The translations under genes were made by a program, and so were the position numbers. From Symsagittifera roscoffensis (taxonomy: Eukaryota; Xenacoelomorpha; Acoela; Convolutidae), in contig NC_087064.1 in assembly GCF_963678635.1 (NCBI RefSeq), positions 79,030,512 to 79,094,511 of the forward strand: 64,000 bases of DNA. Direction: 5' to 3'. Positions 56,151 to 64,000 of the stretch are shown piece by piece (within the stretch, counting starts at the first letter, position 1; each line of letters opens with the position of its first letter). The notes beneath the pieces are model-generated. The model was not told the DNA's origin and made no database searches. It saw only the letters and a program-made list of their open reading frames with translations.

Positions 56151-56322
56151 GCTTTTAGCAGCACCGGAGGGTGCGTTACACGCTAGTTCTTTTTAATTGC
56201 AAAGCCTGGACCAAATTTCACGCTCTCATTAAAAAAAGATGATCTAGCTATTTCCACTTTATTAAAGCGTTTTTTATGCCGATATTCTAAGACTGAAATG
56301 TGCGTAAAAATAGTGCAATAAA

Positions 56323-56395
56323 AGACGCCGTGGCCCAGTGGTTAAGACAAAGACGCCAAGGCAAGTGGAGTTTTGGTCCAAATTGCGTTTTCTCA
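56323..56395 (+). repeat. tRNA-like sequence (SINE head or tRNA pseudogene)
   Basis: 'gccgtggcccagtggttaag' has a good RNA polymerase III A-box (TGGCNNAGTGG) and resembles the 5' half of a serine tRNA. The 3' half is degraded, and 'ggtccaaattg' near 56375 is only a poor B-box. It is not a functional tRNA. It may be the head of a SINE or a tRNA fossil. The rest of 56151-56935 shows no gene. Confidence 0.4.
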
Positions 56396-56935
56396 GAGTT
56401 TCAAGCTATGAATTCTTAGACATAGGTTTAACGTATAACCAGATTCAACGCTGTCTTCTGTTACAGCAGGATTCTCTGGAATGACAACCATTGTTTGTAT
56501 GTAAAATAATATGAAAAGCTTAAAAATTATCTTTATTCAATTTTCAAAGTTTCCAAAATTGCGTTTTTATTGATAGCCTGTCTATATATACACGTCATGG
56601 ACGAGATAAATAATTAAAGCAGATGGTTCTGTGGCTTGCGTTTTTTTAATTAGTTTGAGCTCAAAATATTGAATGAATATATAATTTGAAAGCAATGGTA
56701 TAGTGCTTTTACTGTGCTGTGCGTTACACACATGCTTCAATCGCATTCTACCAAATTACGTGCTGTATTTTTTGCTGAGCTAGAGAGCTTTGAAGTTGCG
56801 AGGATTCAAACGCCTTCTTCTGCATCGTGTACAGGCTCAAGTGAACAGATTTAACAAATAAGTAATTGCAGTCTACCGAGTGAGCGATTTGATTGATTAT
56901 TATTTTAAAAAAAAAACAGAGTGATTGTGTGGAGT

Positions 56936-57115
56936 ATGGATGAGTGCAAGTACACGTGTGTTATCAAGACTCCCCGCTCCATCATCTGGGAGGTGTTTGA
57001 GCAGGACCCTGTGGCCTGTATTCTCACTCTCTTTTACGAGTACAAGGATGGCAGGGCTGAAGACAAACAACTGGTCACATTCACCGACGAACAGGCTCCA
57101 CAAGGACCAGAAAAG
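56936..57115 (+). CDS. SRPBCC (START-like) protein, exon 1 of those visible
   Basis: The ATG at 56936 gives 60 codons ending at the donor AAG|gtaagg (intron phase 0). An upstream in-frame stop lies at 56906. A weak acceptor 'aaacag' at 56914-56919 means that a coding exon further upstream cannot be excluded. The peptide contains TPRSIIWEVFEQDP, the helix-entry pattern at the start of START-like/polyketide-cyclase folds. Together with the next three exons the gene encodes at least 307 residues and appears to hold two such domains in tandem, suggesting a hydrophobic-ligand binding or lipid-transfer protein. The family call is by pattern only; the gene itself is well supported by splice sites and phase. 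Confidence 0.7.
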
Positions 57116-57333
57116 GTAAGGCAAACAGAAGGGAACGGAAACCAGTCAGTGAGACCACGCAGTATCTTGTTCATTTGGGTTTCCACTATAGTAAAATTTT
57201 CATCTAAGTAAATCTCGGTCCTTTCTGTTAGTTTGCGACATATATAGCTTTCGAAAAACGTCACTCTGAACGACAAATGAGACTATACTAACGATTTGAA
57301 CGCATAATCCTTGCTTCTTATGGTACCACATGC

Positions 57334-57932
57334 AGTAGCGGATTTAGAAGGCCCGGGGGCGGACGCCCTTCTCAGGGGTTCCACCCCCTGCCGACCCAAA
57401 AGGGTCCCCCTCTCCCATTTCTACTATTTTGAGATATCTGTTTTTGGCTGACCGACCCTAAAGTCTTTCTAAACGCGCCTTTGGCGCCAATTTTTTCTAA
57501 CTTGGGTGATAAAATAAGCTGATGCTGTAACTAAATCTAATTTAAAAGAATACGAATAATTTAAAATAATGAATTATTCAATCGTTAAAACATTAGATAA
57601 AAAGTGAGCAAGATCACTCCGAAGAAGTGGATTAAGTTGAACTTTAGGCTAAAACATGTTACTGAATTAATTAAAATGAATGATATAAAATCAGATCACA
57701 ACAGAGGGGAAAGTGCCCCCCGAAAAAACGCGATTTTTTGTCAACATTTTCCAAAAAGTGCCTAAAAAAAGCCTTTTTGGCCTGGTTTTTCAAAATTTGG
57801 TCAAAATAAGGTAGGTCTTTTTAGCGCTTTGAGAAAGCTCAGAAAATAAATTTTTTCAGCCTAAGAAAAAAAGTCGGCAAACTTTTTTTTTGATAATTTG
57901 CCCCTCTCCTCGAGAAAATCCGAGATCCGCCA
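57334..57932. repeat. MITE-like element, copy 1
   Basis: Starts 'agtagcggatttag' and ends with 'tccgagatccgcc', whose complement begins 'ggcggatctcgg', so the ends are roughly inverted. The first ~160 bp match 62068-62225, including the pattern 'gaccctaaag..tttctaaa.gcgcctt.ggcgccaat'. Such 'ggggcggattta' ends recall non-autonomous hAT elements, but a target duplication was not found. Confidence 0.55.
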
Positions 57933-58609
57933 AACAGTTCAATACGTCAGATGAAAGTTAAATTTTTTTAATATAAAAACTCAAGATATTTGGCTTCTGG
58001 CCGAAATATTTTTTATTTATAAAAACAATATCCTCTAATGTCTTTTGTTCACAAAACAATCAGTTCTGTTTTATCAATTTTCAAAAAACCAGTTTGTTTT
58101 GTTTCAAGTTTCATGTATATTTTCGATTATTAGAGGCCTACAGGTTGCTTAGGCATTCTACTCTGGTAACTATCAAAATTGTTTATATTCTCAGCAAATT
58201 GTCGAAGTTCTAAATATTATGATATTAAAGTCTCAGTTTAATATTCAGTTTGTGTTACATAATGATTCATTTTTTCTAGTCGTTAGTGCAATCCATTTAA
58301 AATTTTACTCATTGCTTTTGATAACTGAAAAAGTATTTGAAAATCAAAAAGCCATCAATTCAATTTTTTCAGAAAAATTTTATTACACGTGCGAAAGCAA
58401 GTGTTTTGAAATGGACGTACCCTTTTCTTTTTAAATAAAGTTAGAAGTTAGTAAAAAAATAAATTTACTTGAGGTGTTTTTATGCGGTCAGGGCAAACCC
58501 CGAATGATAATTTTTAGACAATATCAAACTGTAAAAGTTTGAGTAGAACGAAATTATGACAAAAGATTAGATTGCGTCATTGCAATTTGGAAAGATTTTA
58601 TAGTGAGGG

Positions 58610-58930
58610 ATATTTTGTTACGTATTAGAAAATACACGTTACGCTTTCAGAATTTTAAATAAATTTCATCAGCCCTCAAAAGATAGTCCAGAGCATGGCC
58701 AAAATAGCAATATTCTAACCCCAGAACTTAAAATAAAGGATCGAAATTAAAATATCTTCTTATATTCGAACTCAAGGAGTCAATATCTTCAATGGGGCTT
58801 AGTTTTTTTTTCTGCGAAGTTTCATTGTTTTGATCTCCGAAATTTGACTGAATAAGAAACCACCCAAGCATTAATTTTCCGAATTTCTTCGAAAGTCGAA
58901 AGATCAATTAATTGTTTCCAATCTAGGGTT
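58610..58930. repeat. Intronic repeat, copy 1
   Basis: Carries 'agtccagagcatggccaaa', later 'ggagtcaatatcttcaatg' and 'aaatttgactgaataag'. Diverged copies lie at about 60330-60650 and, partly, 60660-60780 in the next intron. No coding capacity. Confidence 0.65.
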
Positions 58931-59410
58931 ACAATAATTTTTTCACGGTTACTAGTTACTCAACCTATTTGCTTCGATCTTTATGAAAATGTAAAGTTTT
59001 GGCTTTAGCTTTTTGAACTAGCCAAAAATTAGTGTGCGGGGGAGTCGAGAATTTCAAAACCGTTATCTGTGATAATAGTGCTTGTGTGCGAAATTATTTT
59101 TCCCTTAATGGATCATTAAAAAGTTTTTTGGTTCGCCCGTGTCATCTTTACTGCAATTGAGTTTTTCTATATTCCGCTCTTGCAGCTTAGAAAACTTTCA
59201 AAGAATTTTTTTATAGAGCCATGCTTTTGATTTTTCTGCTCGGAGGTTGTTTTTAACTGCAAAACTCTTAGATGCAATACTTACTCGCGCAATGTCTAGT
59301 CTAGTTGTGTCTCATTTACTCCATGACTATTGTGCACTCTTCTCTGATTGTGAGCCTGATTGAGTATGCTGTGTGTATGTGTATGTGTATGTGTATGTGA
59401 ATGTGTTCAG

Positions 59411-59655
59411 GTGAGGGTGCGAATACTTAAACAAGTGAGCAATGAGGAGGAGGGCGTGTGTGAGATGGAGACAGTGTTCACTTCGCCACACAGTGGGGAG
59501 ACAAGAGTGCGCATGCGTCTAACCACAGCCACTGCAGACAACAAGGACACCACCCAGAACACTAACAGCAGCACTGCATTCCTGTTCCACGTCGACCTCA
59601 CCAACATGGCCTCCACCCAGCTCAAACAGCACTTCATCGACAACCTCAACGACAG
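59411..59655 (+). CDS. SRPBCC protein, exon 2
   Basis: Acceptor 'gtgttcag|gtg' and 81 full codons in phase with exon 1, ending AC AG|gcaagg (intron phase 2). The donor is GC instead of GT, with the strong AG|GCAAG context expected of GC-AG introns. The content (FHVDLTNM, QLKQHFIDNL) fits the last strand and C-terminal helix of a first START-like domain. Confidence 0.78.
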
Positions 59656-61602
59656 GCAAGGCAACTATAAACACTCACCCACACATACATACATACATAC
59701 ATGTACATCCGACCGCCAAGTGTACACACCATGCACATCCCTACAAATCCACATTCATTCTTTTGAAATCCGTAAATAAAGTTGCCCGCACATTCCTACT
59801 GCATTCTTCGCAAAGTTCAAAATACAACCACAGTCATTGGCTGCTATGCCCAGAGGTTATCAAAAGTAGTTGCTTGCAATGATAGTTCAATTAACTGCAA
59901 TTAAAATGATGGTCTGCAAGAATTTCGGCATCGCAATCATTTATTGCAAAGTTCTACCAATTGCAATGATATAGAAAGATGGAGAAGCTCAAAACATATA
60001 AAAATAATTTTCATAGAAGAATTTGAAATCTATACAATAAATTTTAATTCAGCTTACACTAGATCATTCCAATCTGCTTGCATTGTATCGTTTGTGATTT
60101 GAAGCTCCGCTTTGGCTCTGTGTAAAAATCAACAAAATTGCTATTATGTCAAGGCAAAACCCTAAATGTTCCGAATGCTCTCCAAGATTTTTTGGTAAAT
60201 TATGATAAGCTGGTAGTTATGATAAAATATGATAACTCAGATATTATAAAGTGCTTGTTTTCCGTTGCTCAAAAGCCAATATGAAATTAGCAATTTATTA
60301 CGACCGATCTGATTAGCTAGCCTCGATTCAATCTGGAACGATTTTGTTGTGCGGGATGATTCGCCACTCATAAATAATTCGCGTTACCTTTTCAGGATTA
60401 TGGATAAAATCTTCAAAGTGCGCATGAATTAGTCCAGAGCATGGCCAAATTGCCAAATTTCAAACTCCCAAAACGTTGCTAAAAATGATAGGAGGTGAAA
60501 TATCTTTTTAAATTTGATTTCAGGGAGTCGATAGCTTCAATGAGGCATAATTTTTTTCTTAAAAACTATTATTCCGATCGCCGAAAAATGACTGAATAAA
60601 AAAACCACACCAATCATAAATATTCCGTTTTCTTCAAAAGTTGAAGCAATTAGCTTGCCTCAATTCATTTTGAAGTAATTTTGAGGGCATGATACATCGC
60701 CACGCAGAAGTAAGTCGCGTTGTTTTCAGCATCATACAAAAATTCTTCAAAGCTCGCCAAAAAATCCCAAAAAATTGCTAATTGGCAGTTTTTGCTCCCC
60801 GATCTTTATTACAAAAATGAGCATGCAGGTGAAAATTAGCATTGGAAGATAGTAACATGGAATTTTTGGCTTGGGAAATAGTTATATGATTCTTTATTTT
60901 GTATTGGTTGTAATCGATTATAATCAATTGAATCGATTAATAATTGACTTTATTGATTTAAACAATGGTAAGACTATGATCCATATGTAACCGTATATGT
61001 TGGATACTCTAAGAATTTTATCCAGACAGGCTAAAAAATGACAAAATAAAAATTAACCCAAGAACCTGCAATCCGTTTTTAAAAAAATTGTACTCGATTA
61101 CAGTGAACTATAATCTCCAAAATTTTGCAAAACTTGGAACAACTCGAATTCTAAACCTACCTGCACTCAGTAAAGAGAAATGAACCGATTTATAATTGTT
61201 CTTGTTTTTGTCAAAATTAAAAATCACTGTAAGCGCTAAATTTAGGTGTTTAAACGATAATTAATCCCTTATAATGATAACATTTTTAGTGAAATTATCA
61301 TTAAATACAATCAATAATATCCAACAGTTATCACATTAAAAGTAACCATTCTTTTGGATTAATAAGTTTGCGAGCTATAATTCTTCAACAAGCTATGCAC
61401 TTCTAGGAGACTGAACAGCTCATATGGTGAACTTTTTGCCAAATAAATGATTGCAACCTTTCCAGACTACAAATGTATCTGTCTTGAAATGTCCATGTCT
61501 TAAACCGGATATCAAATGAAGTCAAAAGTGTAATGATAATCAGCCAACTAAATGCGTTCAGATGCGTTGACTGAAAATGTCAGGCATGTTTTGCGTGTAT
61601 AG
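59656..61602 (+). other. Intron 2 of the SRPBCC gene (GC-AG)
   Basis: Starts gcaagg, ends tatag. It contains an (ACAT)n tract at about 59683-59702 and two diverged copies of the intronic repeat (60330-60650, 60660-60780). The remainder is AT-rich with nothing recognised. Confidence 0.75.
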
Positions 61603-61822
61603 GTATGAGAAGTGTATCAACTACATGTTGTTGCGGGTGGCAAAGAAGCACGGGAGTAAGTTGAAGTACAGCCTGTCTATCCGCTGTCCCAGAGAAGTCA
61701 TCTGGCGCGATGTGAGTAACTGGGGAAACGTAGACTGGATCATGGGCGCTACTGGGGTGGAGCTGATTGGCATAGACAAGCGCCGCATCATATCCGGGAC
61801 CAAGAGTGCCGTCAACACACTC
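61603..61822 (+). CDS. SRPBCC protein, exon 3
   Basis: The acceptor 'gtgtatag|g' completes the split Arg codon of exon 2. It continues with 73 codons to CTC|gtaagc (phase 0). It includes CPREVIWRDVSNWGNVDWIM, a typical N-terminal START-like motif (PxxVW...fgn...W) that begins the second domain. The frame is consistent with exon 2 only if the GC donor is used, which supports that splice. Confidence 0.8.
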
Positions 61823-61839
61823 GTAAGCCCATTACACTA

Positions 61840-62067
61840 CGCCACTACATCTGAACCATTTCCAAAACTAATCGAACTATCGCTTCGACTGTTTCCACAC
61901 CACCCGAATTTGAATTTCAGTTTTGAAAAAATATTTTATCCTTGCCATAATGCAATGAAGTGTTGCATGCTGAACACACCAACTATTGTGAACAGACTTG
62001 CTCTTCATACTTTACATCGTAACAGTACTCATTTAGCCGTAAGAACACGTTTGACAACTATAAAAAT
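61840..62067. repeat. Dispersed repeat, copy C
   Basis: Related to 1000-1170 and 46690-46900: 'ataatgcaatgaa', 'tgaacacacc...attgtgaacagacttg', 'cttcatactttacatcgtaac', 'catttagccgtaagaacacg'. It begins just inside the intron and ends where the MITE-like element starts. Confidence 0.68.
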
Positions 62068-62265
62068 CAGGGGCGGATTTAGGGGGGGGGGCGTACGCTC
62101 TCGCCCCCTCTCAGGGATTCGACCCCCTGCTGACCCAAAGGGTCCCCCTTTGATACTTTTTCAGAAATCCATTTTTGGCCGACCGACCCTAAAATTTTTC
62201 TAAAGGCGCCTTCGGCGCCAATATATACTAACTTTGAAATGTGTGTAGGGGGGGGGGGGGGGGTA
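62068..62265. repeat. MITE-like element, partial copy 2
   Basis: 'caggggcggatttag' starts a segment matching 57334-57490. The right part is missing; it stops at a G homopolymer of about 17 bases near 62246-62264. Confidence 0.6.
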
Positions 62266-63716
62266 GTGAAAACTAGTCTTCGCTATGATCGCCCAAAAAA
62301 CGGGTTCGCCCAAATATCACAATTATATCACTACATCAAATTAATTATATCAAATTAATAGGAGAACTTTTTCCTATTGATGGTGTACACAAAATTTAAG
62401 TGTTCACTGAGTTTTCATTCATGCAGGTCGTTTTTTCTATCATCCTAATTGTTGTGATATCAATTAGACAAAACCTTGAAAGATATGCTAGTCAAATGGA
62501 ACAAACTCAGGAGGAAAACGAGTCGCAAAGTTGAACGACTAGTTGTACCACATGGGGTCCTGTAAACAAGCATGATTTTTTATTACCCCCCAGCACAGCT
62601 CCCACTATTCAACCTTGGGCCTTTTTTTGTGGGAAAGAGAGACGTCATCCATTTTTCCGCTGCCGGCAAAACAAGCATGATGATCCAATTTGGTTAAACG
62701 CACTTGGAGAAAAAAGGCTGAATTAGCAATTAGCTTTATCAGTCATCATCGAGAAAAAAAATCATCATCATGTAAGTGAGAGAGTATGCTCGCACCATAT
62801 GTCAACTAGGAATTCCAAATTCTTGCTAACATGCTAAAATTAGTTTGTCAAGTGCAAGATTTCGAGCACAGCGCTCACGACGCCATCTTGTGATAATTTT
62901 GCTCGTCGCAAGCTGAGACAAATTCTCAAATGAATTGTGTCTAATGGCTTTTTTTCTGAACGGAACCAAATCGGAGATACGCAAAATTAATTGGATAACT
63001 TTTCCTAGTGATGATGTACACAAAAAATTAAACCCAAATTTTTCTTATTAAATGATCAGAAATTCTAACAGTTGTCCTGGAGACAGTCAGCACATTGAAG
63101 AGAAGTGTTTTACAAATTTTTTTGAAGATAACAGTCGAGTAAAAAACTATTGCGGTGGGTTCGCGTGAGTAGTTTAATGAAGCATGCTGAGCAATTTTAG
63201 ATGAGAAGTTGATTTTTGATCATCATATCAGTCACTTTTCCCAGAAATTATCAAACGATTGTGGTCTTTTACCTAGACTAAGATACGTGTTTTGCCTTCA
63301 AATCTTTTTTATTCAATAAAAATATTTAATTACCATTCGAGAAGCAAGGGTATTGCAATCGGGCTTTAGGTTTTTTCCCGTAACAAACTTCAGGCACAGA
63401 ATGGTCAATGGTAAATTTCAGGCATGCTCATTTTCTTGAAAATTCAAACGAAACTACCCTTTTTTAGGTAGTAAATAGGTGTAGTCCGTTTTTAGTTTTT
63501 TTTTCAAATAATATTCTTGTAAAAATCTTTCAAGAATTTTTTTTCGGATTCGTGGTTTTTGGCTCAGTTTCTTATCTCTTCTGAATTTGTTTTACTAAAA
63601 CAACTAATTAGATCTGAGTGTTACGAGCTGTGACGATAAATTGGGTACATGTTGTCGTTGCATTTTTTTGTATTGTATTGTGTTGAGTTGTGTGTTGTGA
63701 TGTTTTCGCTTATTAG

Positions 63717-64000
63717 ATCAACTTGAGTGAGGACACATTGGTGTATGAGATCATGTCTCCAGTGTTCTTCGGATGCAGCTACTACAGGGGCTTCCTGGTC
63801 ATAGAGGAGAGTGGGGAGAAGCCAGGAGACACTACCAACGTCTTCTATCGCAACATTTGGCTCCCATGCAACCTCTCCTTTGCAGCAACCTTGAAGGAGA
63901 AGATGAAGAAAGACTTCGTGAAGAGATTCCGTTGGATGAAGGAGTACTACGAAGGACTCAACCAGCAAATCAATCATCCTCTTCCCCCCGCCAAGTCTCC
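63717..64000 (+). CDS. SRPBCC protein, exon 4, runs off the window
   Basis: Acceptor 'cttattag|atc', then 94 codons open to the window end. It contains YEIMSPVFFG, a central sheet, and the KMKKDFVKRFRWMKEYYEGL C-terminal helix of the second START-like domain. The 3' end of the gene is beyond 64000. Minus-strand ORF 63621-63977 is its shadow. Confidence 0.82.
   Translation, partial: MNLSEDTLVYEIMSPVFFGCSYYRGFLVIEESGEKPGDTTNVFYRNIWLPCNLSFAATLKEKMKKDFVKRFRWMKEYYEGLNQQINHPLPPAKS

Larger units (their letters stand above)
57116..59410 (+). other. Intron 1 of the SRPBCC gene
   Basis: gtaagg...ttcag. It holds a MITE-like element (57334-57932), AT-rich sequence, the first copy of an intronic repeat (58610-58930) and a (GTATGT)n tract at about 59368-59404 next to the acceptor. 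No other gene is seen. Confidence 0.75.
61823..63716 (+). other. Intron 3 of the SRPBCC gene
   Basis: Starts gtaagc, ends attag. It contains a third copy of the CFAP20-flank repeat (61840-62067), a partial MITE-like element (62068-62265) ending in a poly(G) run, and a small repeat pair (62352-62400 and 62982-63031, 'ggtgtacacaaaa'). Confidence 0.75.

Noticed and set aside
63621-63977. 118-codon minus-strand ORF
   Set aside because: Exact antisense of SRPBCC exon 4, whose splice site and frame are better supported.

Overview
The window is eukaryotic nuclear DNA, most likely from an invertebrate animal. It is AT-rich, has spliceosomal introns, carries a CFAP20 gene (a conserved ciliary protein) and is dominated by transposable elements and degenerate satellite-like repeats. 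I cannot name the species. Nothing looks bacterial: there are no operons of cellular genes, no Shine-Dalgarno sites and no CRISPR.

Layout. 1-2210: a duplicated CFAP20 locus whose coding region is broken by an 85-bp deletion. 2211-6613: two long, overlapping, intronless ORFs; the first carries an SGNH/GDSL-hydrolase domain, and the fragment is cut almost exactly at the ORF ends. 6614-22385: a nest of copies of a PolB-encoding DNA element. The fullest copy (about 9721-18100) has long, diverged inverted terminal repeats around a frame-broken zinc-finger/DNA polymerase B gene. The repeats encode small proteins read outward toward the element ends. A second copy (about 18101-22385, minus strand) is truncated. 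22652-38667: a young LTR retrotransposon with two 923-bp LTRs that differ at two positions. It has a 3-kb leader rich in hairpins, a Gag with two zinc knuckles, a protease-RT-RNase H Pol, an acidic/macro-domain ORF and a 745-codon ORF of unknown function. I see no DDE integrase. 38668-45600: higher-order degenerate repeats of about 950 bp, a possible related solo LTR and a fold-back repeat. 45605-47822: the intact CFAP20 copy with the same flanks as the first. 47823-56900: AT-rich, mostly degenerate repeats, including an array of about 160-bp units. 56936-64000: at least four exons of a START-like (SRPBCC) protein gene with introns of about 2 kb that hold MITE-like and other repeats; the gene runs off the right edge.

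Only CFAP20 and the SRPBCC gene look like host genes. The mobile elements form three coding systems: the SGNH two-ORF fragment, the PolB element with TIR-borne genes, and the integrase-less LTR element. The last two, and their possible relation to the SGNH module, are the best candidates for undescribed biology. All family calls come from reading motifs by eye; no database search was possible.
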